IMG/VR virus record: IMGVR_UViG_3300021599_000853
Coordinates: 1 to 64,000 of that record
Direction: 5' to 3' (one strand)
Length of the DNA: 64,000 bases
Origin: a virus
Shown here: one piece after another, positions 1-9,886 of the stretch
Layout of the letters: each line of letters begins with the position of its first letter
Position numbering within the stretch: position 1 is the stretch's first letter
Position numbers and translations under genes: made by a program
The notes under the pieces: generated by a model
Databases searched by the model: none
Told to the model about the DNA's origin: nothing
Seen by the model: only the letters and a program-made list of their open reading frames with translations

Positions 1-4
1 ATTA

Positions 5-340
5 TTATGGTACTTCTACCCCAACACCCGGTGTTGTTAACCCAACAGCTTCCGCGTATTTTAGATATGTTTCAACACATGACGGTGTTGTAAAATCTTC
101 TATATTAAGTCCCTTAACTTTCACTATTAGATCTTCGCAGTGTTCTGAAACAAATCTCAAATAAAAATATTGTGTAAATGCACTTATTGACGTATCATAT
201 AATTCAAATGGATTTATATTAAATTGAAAATTAGTTGTTACACCAGACGCCACTAAAGTAGTTGTTGTTGCTGATGTTATACCATAATAAACATTAAATG
301 GAACGTTAGAAGGTACTAATTGTATATTTGTTATTATCAT
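5..340 (-). CDS. Hypothetical small structural protein
   Basis: This 111-residue protein is complete, with an ATG at 340 and a TAA at 5-7. I do not recognise the family. It is Thr/Ser/Val-rich with short predicted beta strands, has only two Cys residues, and lacks a signal peptide or membrane segment. It is the last gene before the left edge and lies 13 bases after the Thr/Pro-linker protein at 354-1343, in the same direction. The context suggests a small fibre, adhesin or accessory virion protein of the same transcription unit. That role is inferred from position only. Confidence 0.6.
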   Translation of the reverse strand: MIITNIQLVPSNVPFNVYYGITSATTTTLVASGVTTNFQFNINPFELYDTSISAFTQYFYLRFVSEHCEDLIVKVKGLNIEDFTTPSCVETYLKYAEAVGLTTPGVGVEVP

Positions 341-353
341 ATATTATTAATTT

Positions 354-1343
354 TTATAGTCCACCACATTGATTAAATCTTTTTATTAAATATGTATTCG
401 ATCCCACTGTTATTGTTTGTGGATTTGATATTATTGATATTGAGTTAACTTGTATTTGTGTTACTCTTAGAGTGGCGGTACCCGATGTTCTAGTTCCGAA
501 TGTAGTATTAGTACTAGTTGAACCAGAATTAAGTGTTAATGTACCAACTTGAGATAGTGTACCATTAGTTGTTGAACAAATTCCATCATTATATTGTGTT
601 ATTACGCCAGATGAAAATGTTAAATTATCTAATGTTGTACCAGATATTACATTTATAAGTAAATTAATTTGATTAGATATAACCGCATCTTCTTCAGGTA
701 TTAATTCAATTTCCGCTGTTGGTGTTGGTGCACTACAACTTTGACAAGCACCAATTACCGTTGCCACATTTGTACCATTTGTAACCACACTTACATATTG
801 ACCAGAATAAGTTAAAAATGTATTATAACCTGGAACATAAGTACTAAATGATGGGTGAGTGAATGTTGTTGATGTACAGAATGTTGAGTTATTTCCGACG
901 GAGTTCACCAATAAACTACCAATACCAAGACAAGCATTTAGAAATATTGATGAGGGGTTTTCAATTAATGTACCAATGAATAAAATTGTTGTGGTAGATG
1001 TAGGTGTTGGTGTTGTAGTTGTAGTTGGAGTTATTGTTGGAGTTATTGTTGGGGTTGTGGTTAATGTACTAGTAGGTGTAGATGTTATTGTTGGTGTATT
1101 AGTGGGTGTTGGAGTTGGGGTAATGGTAGGTGTGGATGTTGGTGAGACATATAAATTACATACAATATCTGAATTAGTTATTCCAGAAAATGTAATAATA
1201 TATTGACCATTAATATACTCTGCAATATATACATAAGGTATTACTTGTAACCCTAAATTAAATGTTCCACCGGTATCGGGATTATAAATTATTGATGCTG
1301 TATATCCTTCGAAATTTTGTGATGTTATCGTTATATTTGGCAT
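354..1343 (-). CDS. Adhesin-like protein with Thr/Pro-rich linker
   Basis: This 329-residue protein has three visible parts. An N-terminal beta domain (about 1-65) contains NPDTGGTFNLG. A low-complexity Thr/Pro linker spans about 68-118. A C-terminal region follows, whose first part contains FCTSTTFTHPSFS and a CQSC pair. The N-terminal domain and the Cys-containing domain both recur in the neighbouring gene at 1362-2339, so the two are paralogues. Thr/Pro linkers of this kind act as stiff, often O-glycosylated spacers in secreted and surface proteins. I infer a virion surface or receptor-binding role. No enzymatic motif is visible. The antisense strand of the linker reads as a Val/Gly-rich open frame, which I regard as an artefact. 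Confidence 0.7.
   Translation of the reverse strand: MPNITITSQNFEGYTASIIYNPDTGGTFNLGLQVIPYVYIAEYINGQYIITFSGITNSDIVCNLYVSPTSTPTITPTPTPTNTPTITSTPTSTLTTTPTITPTITPTTTTTPTPTSTTTILFIGTLIENPSSIFLNACLGIGSLLVNSVGNNSTFCTSTTFTHPSFSTYVPGYNTFLTYSGQYVSVVTNGTNVATVIGACQSCSAPTPTAEIELIPEEDAVISNQINLLINVISGTTLDNLTFSSGVITQYNDGICSTTNGTLSQVGTLTLNSGSTSTNTTFGTRTSGTATLRVTQIQVNSISIISNPQTITVGSNTYLIKRFNQCGGL
1000..1140. repeat. Thr/Pro-coding tandem repeat
   Basis: Degenerate GT-rich hexamers and nonamers (plus strand ggtgtt, gttattgttgga and similar) encode the Thr/Pro linker of the minus-strand gene. The repeats vary in length and order, which is typical of slippage-prone low-complexity coding DNA. Confidence 0.8.
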
Positions 1344-1361
1344 ATTAAAATTTTAATTTTA

Positions 1362-2339
1362 TTAAACACAAGCACCGTCTTGTAAAATTATTTCAACAAT
1401 ATCAGTTGATGATATGGGGATAGGTGAAAATGTGTCAGTAGTGGTATTAGTATACGTGTTACAATCAATAACAAATGAGTTAACAACTAATGATATATTA
1501 ACTTGAGATGATGTTGTTACAGTATAATCTATTCCGAGTGTTGTGCCGGCATGTGTTCCTTCCGCTTGTGACCCATTACTTACCGGTAATGATCCAACAG
1601 TTATTAAATAAAACGCAGGGGTTATTGATCCAATAGAAGTTGCCGCTGTTGTGTTATTTATAACAAAGAAATTATTACCCGATGTTGGTGTACTAGTTGG
1701 TGTTGCGGTAGGTGTAATTGTTGGTGTTGGTGTAATAGTTAATGTTGGTGTAATAGTTGGTGTAGGTGTACTAGTTGACGTAGGTGTAAGTGTTGGTGTT
1801 GGACATGTTAAACATGGACCAAGTACTGATGCGGTATTTGTACCGTTAAATAATATACTAAAATATGTGGTCCCAAATCCAATAAATGTTTGAGATCCAT
1901 TAAGGAATGAACTAAATGATGGATTTGTAAATGTTGTTGATGAACAGAATGTTGTACTATTACCCGTTACATTATATGTTGTCCCACTCCCCGCACAGAT
2001 ACCCAATTCATAATCTCCAGTATTTTGAACCACATCACCAACAAAATTACTTAATGTAGGTGTGGGTGTGTTACTTAATGTAGGTGTGGGTGTGTTACTT
2101 AATGTAGGTGTGGGTGTACTAGTTGGTACAGGACTTAATGTATTATCAATTAATGTTGCAGAACATGTAACACCGACTCCAGAAAAATATAAAACATATG
2201 TCCCAAAAGTGTATTCAGAAGTGTATGTATAAGGTATTGTTTGTGACCCTAAATTAAATGTTCCACCGGTATCGGGATTAAATGTTATTACCGCCGTTTG
2301 TCCACTATAATTACTACTTGTTAATTCTACTGTTCTCAT
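1362..2339 (-). CDS. Adhesin-like protein with two Thr/Pro linkers
   Basis: This 325-residue protein is a paralogue of its downstream neighbour. It has the same N-terminal domain (NPDTGGTFNLG near residue 25). A first linker of three TPTPTLSN repeats covers about 70-97. Next comes the shared Cys domain (FCSSTTFTNPSFS), a second longer Thr/Pro linker (about 179-220), and a distinct C-terminal beta domain ending in a Cys. It starts one base after the stop of the 2199-residue gene, so the two are probably co-transcribed. Modular shuffling of a shared head domain with different tips suggests a host-range or adhesin role. That is inference, as no known receptor-binding family is recognised. Confidence 0.7.
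   Translation of the reverse strand: MRTVELTSSNYSGQTAVITFNPDTGGTFNLGSQTIPYTYTSEYTFGTYVLYFSGVGVTCSATLIDNTLSPVPTSTPTPTLSNTPTPTLSNTPTPTLSNFVGDVVQNTGDYELGICAGSGTTYNVTGNSTTFCSSTTFTNPSFSSFLNGSQTFIGFGTTYFSILFNGTNTASVLGPCLTCPTPTLTPTSTSTPTPTITPTLTITPTPTITPTATPTSTPTSGNNFFVINNTTAATSIGSITPAFYLITVGSLPVSNGSQAEGTHAGTTLGIDYTVTTSSQVNISLVVNSFVIDCNTYTNTTTDTFSPIPISSTDIVEIILQDGACV
1681..1803. repeat. Thr/Pro-coding tandem repeat, second linker
   Basis: A GT-rich repeat on the plus strand encodes alternating Thr-Pro on the minus strand. Its stretch gtaggtgtactagttgacg also occurs at about 2918-2936 in the 2199-residue gene. This indicates sequence exchange or duplication between linker regions of different genes. 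Confidence 0.8.
2056..2118. repeat. 24-bp tandem repeat coding TPTPTLSN
   Basis: Three near-identical copies of a 24-bp unit (ttacttaatgtaggtgtggg plus 4 bases) encode TPTPTLSN repeats on the minus strand. The near-perfect identity between copies suggests recent expansion. Confidence 0.85.
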
Positions 2340-2340
2340 T

Positions 2341-5300
2341 TTATGTTGTAAAGTTTAAACAAATTTCATAATATGACCCAACATGGAATAATGGATCATC
2401 TGTTGTGAAATCAATAAATAATGTATGTGTTGTTCCTGCCGGTAATAAATATGGTCCTGGTACAATTATATTTTCAATAACAGGTCCCATAGCACAACCT
2501 TGATTTAGTTCTTGTGATGTTGCACTTGCAATTAATGTACCATCTAAATAGAATGCTATATTTTCATAATCGGTATTTTGTAATTCCGCCAAACCACTAA
2601 AACTTAAATTTAAGAAAGTATCAACAGGTCCAACAGTAATTGTTGCCGTTGCGGTACCTGTTTGTGTTATATTACATGTACCACCACAGTTGAATGAATC
2701 TGCAATGTTAAATCTAACACATAAATTATCGGGTGATATAATCCATTCAGCGGTCTCACATCCTGTTACGCCAGATGTGTTCTTAGTTGTTGACCAAATT
2801 AAACCTGATACAGGTAATAAATAAGTTGGTGTTGGTGTTGCGGTAGGTGTAAGTGTTGGTGTAATAGTTGGTGTAGGTGTACTAGTTGATGTAGGTGTAA
2901 TAGTTGGTGTAGGTGTACTAGTTGACGTAGGTGTAGGCGTTGGTTCTAATTGTAAATTCACTGTGCAACACTCTGGTATTTGAGATGATCCATAAACTGT
3001 TAATGATGGAATTGTCTGTGTAAGTATTGGTGTGTAAGGATATGTTAAAGGTATATTATATATTTTACCGTCCGAATTCGCAACATATAATGAACCATTA
3101 TCTTGGAATATTCCATATGGTGATGTGGCAGTTGTATTTAAATTGGCACTTGTTTCAAATAATCCAGTGGTATAATCATATTGATTTAAAAATACCCCAC
3201 CTGATTTTGTCACCGTAAATAAAACTTTGTTATTTGTTGTGTATACAATATCACCAGCAATACTTTCAGTTGGTGCTAAAGAGAATACTGTATTTACCGT
3301 TGCGACCGAAGATGAAATGTCTATTTCTATCATCTCATCTAATCCTGATACGGAATTATAATATGTAGATAATAATTTCGTATCATTTATCGCACATAAC
3401 CCCGCACCGATGTTGTTTATTCCACTTGGTAGAGTTATTATCCTATTAAATGTTGTGGACCAAGGATTTAATGTAATATTCCATTCATATATTGAACTAT
3501 TATATAACCACATTTTATTTGATGTATGAGCGATATCAGGAGAAAATATAAATGTACCTAAATTAGTTTTAGTGTTTGAAGAATAATCATAATAATAAAC
3601 GTCATTAGAATTATCATTAATTAAAATACTGCATTGTGGTAAAAATATTGATGATGGTATGACACATTCACCTATTACAGAGGTTCCCGATAATGGTAAT
3701 GTTGAGCCGGTGTTACCTGACCATACATTTATATCATCTGATAAGGGATAATAATCATTGTTAATTAGATATCCATACATTTGATTACTTGGTGGTGTAC
3801 TAGGATTTAAATAATCATATGATTCCCACATTTCCCATCTAGTAGTTCCACTATTCCATAAAACATATATTGGTGTTGTTGTTAATGATGGATTATTAAT
3901 ATAATATACTAATTTACCGTCATAATGTGTGGTTGGGAATCCTGAATATATATAGTTACTAGTACCGCCAGATGTTAAATAAAAACATACTTCTGGTGGA
4001 CATTCATTTAATGATGAGTTAAGTAATCCAACTTGTAACGAAATTCTATTCCATTGATATTCTGTACTACTTATTGGTGTGTTTCCACTATAATTTAAAT
4101 ACCCTATTGACGTGCCAGGTGTTTTGTTTGTTACGTTATATGAATTAACATATTCCCATCTTGTAGTTCCACTATTCCATACAACGGCACCAAAAACACA
4201 AGTAGTTGTACCTGTACCTGAGTTTGTGTAATTTAAACTATAGTAATATTTACCATTGTGATAACCGGCAGGGTACCTTAATTCAGTTGAAAGTACACAA
4301 GTAATCTCACCTGGATCGAAACTAAAACAAACAGGATCTGGACAATTTTTTACTGTCGTTACGTATGCACCAAGTTCAGGATCATAATTATAAATCCATT
4401 GATATTCTGTACTACTTATCGGTGTGTTTCCGGTATAATTTAAATAAGAATATAAAGTACCTGATGTACCTAATGTTGTGTCAAAATTTTCCCAGTGTTC
4501 CCATCTATTTGTTCCGTTATTCCAAATGATATAATAATCATATGTACCATCAGTAGATTTATAATAATTTCTATTATTATAAACACCTACTATTTGATAT
4601 GTATATGATGTATATAATGTTGTTGATGAATATGTACCAATTAAACAAATGTCGGCACATAACAAATCACCACAATCATCTTCGACTTCATCTATTGTTG
4701 GTGTTATAGGACAATCTTCAACATCTGTATAATATTGTTGTACACAATTATCATCACCGAAGAAATCATTTACATGAGTTTGATATTTGTGTTGTAATAG
4801 AACTTGATGCGTGTCATTACCATTAAATACTATTAAATCGTTCCCGACAGGTATATTTCTACCAGATGTTTCAAAATTTAAATTATAGTATAAATTTGGT
4901 TCACAATAATTTAAATCTACCGCAATAACTTCAATTAAAAATCCATCTACATTAATTAGATAATCACCATTGTTATCCAAATAATCTTCAGGATAAGGGC
5001 AACATGGGTCTATGGGTTCTTCACCTCTCACTTGTAAATGTTCCGGTATTCTTTCATCAAAAAAGTAATTTGTTTTTGTTATAATTTTACCATCAATAAT
5101 TTTATTAGTATATACTTTTAATTTTGTTGTTGGTAATACTTCAATTACGGTTAATGATCCATTAGAGGTTAATCCACTAATAATACTTTTTTTAACTGAA
5201 CCTAAACACTCTATACTTTTTACTTTATTATAATCATACTCATAAGTGAAGGAATAACCATTAACATTAGCTATTTTAAAACTATTGTTTGAAAATCCTG

Positions 5301-8300
5301 AACATGGTAAATAATTAGCTGTTAATAAATTATCATCAATATTAATATCTTTTACGTCAATTATTTCAATAGCACCAACATTAATATATGACATTATTGC
5401 ATTATAATCTATAGTACCATTTTGTATTTGTATTAATGGAAATGAACTTATAATTCTAAGAGCCCTACTATTTGATAATAATCCGTAATTATATGACGGT
5501 CCATAACTTACTTTAGGTATTAAAACACAATTTTGGAAATTATCAACAAATGTCACCGCGGTTTGTGATGATATATGTGTTAAACCAGTACAAGGTGCGC
5601 ATCCCAACCAAACACTTGTGCCAGAAAAATACGTATCTATCACAAATTCTTGATAGTAACTACTATCCACATCATGTTCATATTTTTTCTGAAAACCGTT
5701 AACAATTAACTTTGTTTCACAGTTTGCAGCATCGAAGAAATTAATTTGTATTTTTTCACCTAATGAAACCGCGGAGAATTGAATTGAGCATGGATCTATT
5801 TGTGTGAATGATATTCCGTTACTAGTGGTGCCAGATGATCCACTAAGTAATTCACAACCAGTATACTTATAAAAAGAAGAACCATCCCCACCTTTTTGTA
5901 CTCCAACACCATTTGTTAAAGAAAAAACTAAATCAACTTGTGGACAATAATCTGTTGGGCAATCACCAGAACTTATTGTAACATCGGCAACAAGACAGGT
6001 TGGGTTTATTGGTTTATATTCGGCGTCAAATCTATATAAAAAATAATCTTCGACCGAACAATCATTGAAATCATATTTTATTGAGGTGAATCTAACTTTT
6101 TCTTTCCCGTCAATATCGGTAAAATATTCAAGTTTTAATTTTGGTTTATATTCCCAAGTATATGTTTGTCCTGTTGTATTTAAAAATGGTTGATAATTAA
6201 CATATCCGGCAGTATATCCTGTTACATATTTGTTTACCACATTTTCCACCAAACCAGATAGTGCAATTTTCCACAAATCTTCGGCCTTATCAATATCAGG
6301 ATCTAAATGATCTTTAAAATCACATATCAACGGTATTCCTGTTGTACCACTATCAGGTATAATTGTACAACCTGTCATTGGTGCTGGATTAAATAATTTA
6401 ACACTATTGTTTGTATTTGTCGCACCACTAAATAAAATACAATATGATGATCCCGAAAAAACCTGTCCATCAATTTCTATTATAGGACAATACGTTATAC
6501 CTGTTATATTAATTAATCCTCTGAAATTTTCTTCTTCACCTAATATTGTTTCTAAATCTTCTGATATTGCTTTTTCAAAATCAGGATATAAATTTTCTTC
6601 GAAAGTTTTTGCTTGACACCCTATATTATATTTGTATTTAGGTCTACCAAAAAAATTATTTGTTATCAAAACACCACCAGTCCATAATGTACTTGAAGGT
6701 ATTAATTGATCTAAAACTTGCATCCAATATGGACTCATTTTCTGAATAAATTCATGTGAGTCTATAAATTGGTATGGTGTAAATCCAATGGTATTAAAAT
6801 AAGATGTGTAAACATCTTCTAAAGCTATGTAATTTTTTTTGTATCTAATTACATGAGAATTTTTAAGTTGTGTGTGTATTGTTTTATCTAAAAATTCTGC
6901 GAATGTTACCCCTGTTTGTGGGTATAGTGTATTTGTTCCGAATGTTAATAATAAATCTCTAGATTTTCTCCAAATATCATAATCAATAGATCTACTTGGT
7001 GAAAGATACGCATCAATATTTTTTCTATTTAAAATATATTGTGAATTGTCATTATTAAATTCTGACTTAACATTATCAATTGCGGGATCTAATCCATAAC
7101 CAGTATCTAAACCAGGTAAAGTTCTAAAAACATCAAAATAATCTTCACCATACGTATATGATTTAGATTTTGTTTTTAATGTTTTTGTTCTACCTGTTAA
7201 TATTGAATTTTCCTCATCAAGTATATCTACACTACGATGATTTAATGTCATGTCATACCATCCCGCACCTTTTTGGAAAAAAATATCACTAGTTTCATCA
7301 AATGCCCTTCTTGGTAATAATGTTGTTTCGTCAACCGGATAACCATCTCTATTGAAAGTTGTTAACCCTGTTATACTTTCTTTAGTATAACTAAATGTTG
7401 TTGGTGAAAATATACCTGTTGTTAAAACTTTACTTCTTTGTAAAACATCATAAATATCACTTTCGAGATCGCTTGAATTTGGTAATGATACTACTTTATA
7501 AATGTATTCATTTACCACAATTAATGGATCAGGAGCACCAAGAAATCTCAAAAAGAAGTTAATTGACGCTCTAGTTCCTTTTGATTTATATATCCATGCT
7601 AAGTTTACTAATAATCTTCTGTAAAACTCATATTCCGCTTCTACTAAATTTTTACCACCATCTTGTCCTTGATAATTACTTTTAGGTCTATTATAAAATA
7701 TGTCATCTAATTTTTTCTCATCAAATAAATCTACTGTTGTTATGCCTAAATTTTCTGCTAAATTTTTTAATAATATGTCGGGAAGATTATTTATACCATC
7801 ATAACTTACATTTCTCATGTAAGCAATATTATCTATATATTTTTTAACTCTATCAAAGTTTTGTCCATATAACTGAAATACACTTTCGGCCTTTTTTTCG
7901 TCTGTATCAAATTCATATAATTGTGGTGATGTTAAAAATCTAATAAATAAATTAGATTTATAATCATCTATTTGATCTCCGATTTCTTTTAAATCTGCTA
8001 GATAAAAATCAAAATCAATGCCGTCAATTTTTATATTCCATCCATCAACATATGTTGGCCAAGTAACTTCAACTTTTACAATATCGGTTGATGACCCATC
8101 AATTGTATCTTTTAAAACATTGAAATATGCGGTATATTTAGGATTACTTTCTCTATTTAATAATTGTTGTTCAATCTCATCTAAATTATTATAAAATTCT
8201 TCAAAAATTGAATTACTTGGTCTAACTAAAATAGTTTGACTATACGCGGATAACCCTGAAAATGGATTACCTTTTATTTTGAATTTTATTTCATTTAAAT

Positions 8301-8940
8301 TATTTGATTCCTGATAATCATCAATTTGATATGTTTGATTATTAAATTCAATAACATATTTTTTAAAAGATGAATAGAAATTTTTTATACTTAACTCTTC
8401 TTCAGGTGATTTAGGTGTTATTGGTTTTTTTAGTTCAATGTCAAGAGGATTAAATATCCTTGAACTTTCTACAGAAAATGATGTTATTTCTCTGTCTTTA
8501 TCAAAAGTTATGTTATATAAAGTATAAGGAATAATATAATTAATTCTTTCTTTATCAATTAAAAAACCAGCAGGATATTTACTAATTATATTTTTTACAG
8601 ATACCTCTAACCTTTTAGATAATGATCCATATAATGATTTACCTGCGTCATTTTTTGCACTTCTAAATCTTATTTTTTTATCCGCTTCTTTTTCTTTAGA
8701 TAAATCAATACCAACATCGCTTAATTCTTTATTTTGATCAACTAATGTATCTAAAGTTAAAAATTCAGAAAAGGGACTTGTCCTAAAATTCTTACTATCT
8801 TTTTCAGGTATAATTCTATCTAAAGCAAAATTCGTATTAGTTAATTGACTAGATCCATCGGTAATTTGGACACCGACTAAACTATCACTAAATGTATCTT
8901 TTCCGCTTGACGCCTGACTTGGTACTTTATATTTTGCCAT
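2341..8940 (-). CDS. Giant baseplate/tail fibre protein, gpI-like region
   Basis: This 2199-residue virion protein begins with a charged region. At about 430-480 it carries a segment resembling P2 gpI-type tail proteins (LAWIYKSKGTRASINFFLRF). Around 1500-1830 there are about three tandem modules of roughly 110 residues, each with a NG(K/R)-Y-Y turn and a WN-GT-RWE motif. Next comes a region of short beta repeats that looks propeller-like (about 1830-1990). A Thr/Pro linker (about 1998-2038) and a C-terminal beta domain finish the protein. In P2-like phages, gpI follows gpW (gp25) and gpJ (gp6) and joins the fibre to the baseplate; here gp25 and gp6 also lie upstream. I infer a fused baseplate attachment and fibre/adhesin. 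It overlaps the next upstream gene by one base. Confidence 0.75.
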   Translation of the reverse strand: MAKYKVPSQASSGKDTFSDSLVGVQITDGSSQLTNTNFALDRIIPEKDSKNFRTSPFSEFLTLDTLVDQNKELSDVGIDLSKEKEADKKIRFRSAKNDAGKSLYGSLSKRLEVSVKNIISKYPAGFLIDKERINYIIPYTLYNITFDKDREITSFSVESSRIFNPLDIELKKPITPKSPEEELSIKNFYSSFKKYVIEFNNQTYQIDDYQESNNLNEIKFKIKGNPFSGLSAYSQTILVRPSNSIFEEFYNNLDEIEQQLLNRESNPKYTAYFNVLKDTIDGSSTDIVKVEVTWPTYVDGWNIKIDGIDFDFYLADLKEIGDQIDDYKSNLFIRFLTSPQLYEFDTDEKKAESVFQLYGQNFDRVKKYIDNIAYMRNVSYDGINNLPDILLKNLAENLGITTVDLFDEKKLDDIFYNRPKSNYQGQDGGKNLVEAEYEFYRRLLVNLAWIYKSKGTRASINFFLRFLGAPDPLIVVNEYIYKVVSLPNSSDLESDIYDVLQRSKVLTTGIFSPTTFSYTKESITGLTTFNRDGYPVDETTLLPRRAFDETSDIFFQKGAGWYDMTLNHRSVDILDEENSILTGRTKTLKTKSKSYTYGEDYFDVFRTLPGLDTGYGLDPAIDNVKSEFNNDNSQYILNRKNIDAYLSPSRSIDYDIWRKSRDLLLTFGTNTLYPQTGVTFAEFLDKTIHTQLKNSHVIRYKKNYIALEDVYTSYFNTIGFTPYQFIDSHEFIQKMSPYWMQVLDQLIPSSTLWTGGVLITNNFFGRPKYKYNIGCQAKTFEENLYPDFEKAISEDLETILGEEENFRGLINITGITYCPIIEIDGQVFSGSSYCILFSGATNTNNSVKLFNPAPMTGCTIIPDSGTTGIPLICDFKDHLDPDIDKAEDLWKIALSGLVENVVNKYVTGYTAGYVNYQPFLNTTGQTYTWEYKPKLKLEYFTDIDGKEKVRFTSIKYDFNDCSVEDYFLYRFDAEYKPINPTCLVADVTISSGDCPTDYCPQVDLVFSLTNGVGVQKGGDGSSFYKYTGCELLSGSSGTTSNGISFTQIDPCSIQFSAVSLGEKIQINFFDAANCETKLIVNGFQKKYEHDVDSSYYQEFVIDTYFSGTSVWLGCAPCTGLTHISSQTAVTFVDNFQNCVLIPKVSYGPSYNYGLLSNSRALRIISSFPLIQIQNGTIDYNAIMSYINVGAIEIIDVKDINIDDNLLTANYLPCSGFSNNSFKIANVNGYSFTYEYDYNKVKSIECLGSVKKSIISGLTSNGSLTVIEVLPTTKLKVYTNKIIDGKIITKTNYFFDERIPEHLQVRGEEPIDPCCPYPEDYLDNNGDYLINVDGFLIEVIAVDLNYCEPNLYYNLNFETSGRNIPVGNDLIVFNGNDTHQVLLQHKYQTHVNDFFGDDNCVQQYYTDVEDCPITPTIDEVEDDCGDLLCADICLIGTYSSTTLYTSYTYQIVGVYNNRNYYKSTDGTYDYYIIWNNGTNRWEHWENFDTTLGTSGTLYSYLNYTGNTPISSTEYQWIYNYDPELGAYVTTVKNCPDPVCFSFDPGEITCVLSTELRYPAGYHNGKYYYSLNYTNSGTGTTTCVFGAVVWNSGTTRWEYVNSYNVTNKTPGTSIGYLNYSGNTPISSTEYQWNRISLQVGLLNSSLNECPPEVCFYLTSGGTSNYIYSGFPTTHYDGKLVYYINNPSLTTTPIYVLWNSGTTRWEMWESYDYLNPSTPPSNQMYGYLINNDYYPLSDDINVWSGNTGSTLPLSGTSVIGECVIPSSIFLPQCSILINDNSNDVYYYDYSSNTKTNLGTFIFSPDIAHTSNKMWLYNSSIYEWNITLNPWSTTFNRIITLPSGINNIGAGLCAINDTKLLSTYYNSVSGLDEMIEIDISSSVATVNTVFSLAPTESIAGDIVYTTNNKVLFTVTKSGGVFLNQYDYTTGLFETSANLNTTATSPYGIFQDNGSLYVANSDGKIYNIPLTYPYTPILTQTIPSLTVYGSSQIPECCTVNLQLEPTPTPTSTSTPTPTITPTSTSTPTPTITPTLTPTATPTPTYLLPVSGLIWSTTKNTSGVTGCETAEWIISPDNLCVRFNIADSFNCGGTCNITQTGTATATITVGPVDTFLNLSFSGLAELQNTDYENIAFYLDGTLIASATSQELNQGCAMGPVIENIIVPGPYLLPAGTTHTLFIDFTTDDPLFHVGSYYEICLNFTT
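2827..2945. repeat. Thr/Pro-coding repeat in the giant fibre gene
   Basis: Repeats of about 30 bp (ggtgtaggtgtactagttga and close variants) encode the Thr/Pro linker near residue 2000 of the minus-strand protein. They share stretches with the linker DNA at 1681-1803. Confidence 0.8.
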
Positions 8941-9860
8941 TATATATCTGTAATCGTATCAAAATCTAATGCAGTATCTATATTTGTTTTCCTTTCTCTA
9001 ACTTCGAATAATGTTTCATTAAATTCATCCTTAACTTCATAGAGATTGTATTGTCTATAGATATTGTTATTATTATCATAAATTGTGTAAATACCTGGGG
9101 CAATCGCCTTAGTTTGATTACCATACAAGGCATGTGCTAAAGTATTTGCATCATGTTCAACCATTTCTATTTCTATAGTGGTTGGATTCATAAAAGTGTT
9201 TGTTAATATTATTTTTTGTGACGGACTACCAATAAATGGAACCGTATTTGGTCTACTAGATGGTGCAGAGGATGGTGTTACAGTTAAAAACATTAAATTT
9301 GTTGCCTGATCTGTATATTGATATCTAATCGCCTTTTGTGTTGTATTAGTTAAATTTGACACAATTGGTGTACAATAAAATGATGAAGTTACCACCCTAT
9401 AAAAATTAGGAATTTTAGTGTTATCTGTTGTGTTTATGTATTCTATTCTATATCCAATTAATCCTTGAGGGGTGAATTTATTTCTATCTTCGGTTGGTAC
9501 ATTACTTAAATCTATAATTAATCCTCTAACAGACGGTAATGACACTAAAATTCCACAATCCGTTATTGTCGTTCTGATTTGTTTTGGTCTAATGTGTAAG
9601 GTATATATACCAAGTTCAGAAAAATCATTTGAATTTAATTTTAGGTTATATAACCCACCTAAAATTTCATTATTTGGTGCGGTTGTGTCAGATGTCGTAT
9701 TAACATTATGAAAAACCGGTGTTAAAATATCAGCCGAATTTAACTTTTTTAGTGTTACTTCAGATGTACTTAACCTATCCTCAACATAATGATAATAAAT
9801 TTCCACATCCTGTGGTGATATGTCCGACGGTCTAATTATACCATATGATCCTACTGCCAT
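8940..9860 (-). CDS. Hypothetical beta-rich virion protein
   Basis: This 306-residue protein has an ATG at 9860, preceded by an A/T-rich leader containing ATATATTTATT. I do not recognise its family. It appears beta-rich with many Asn/Thr residues and has no signal peptide, membrane segment or catalytic motif that I can see. It sits in a run of tail genes between the gpI-like giant protein, which it overlaps by one base, and a PKD-like protein. A structural role in the baseplate or fibre network is inferred from position. Confidence 0.65.
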   Translation of the reverse strand: MAVGSYGIIRPSDISPQDVEIYYHYVEDRLSTSEVTLKKLNSADILTPVFHNVNTTSDTTAPNNEILGGLYNLKLNSNDFSELGIYTLHIRPKQIRTTITDCGILVSLPSVRGLIIDLSNVPTEDRNKFTPQGLIGYRIEYINTTDNTKIPNFYRVVTSSFYCTPIVSNLTNTTQKAIRYQYTDQATNLMFLTVTPSSAPSSRPNTVPFIGSPSQKIILTNTFMNPTTIEIEMVEHDANTLAHALYGNQTKAIAPGIYTIYDNNNNIYRQYNLYEVKDEFNETLFEVRERKTNIDTALDFDTITDI

Positions 9861-9886
9861 ATATTTTTATTTAATAAATATATTTT

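Noticed and set aside
859-1206. Plus-strand open frame rich in Val/Gly
   Set aside because: It is the antisense of Thr/Pro codons in a real minus-strand gene; no start context and low complexity.
1651-1893. Plus-strand open frame with VGVGVIVG repeats
   Set aside because: Antisense artefact of the second Thr/Pro linker.
1000-2945. CRISPR-like regular repeats
   Set aside because: Units are short, GT-rich and in frame within coding genes, with no unique spacers; they encode Thr/Pro linkers.
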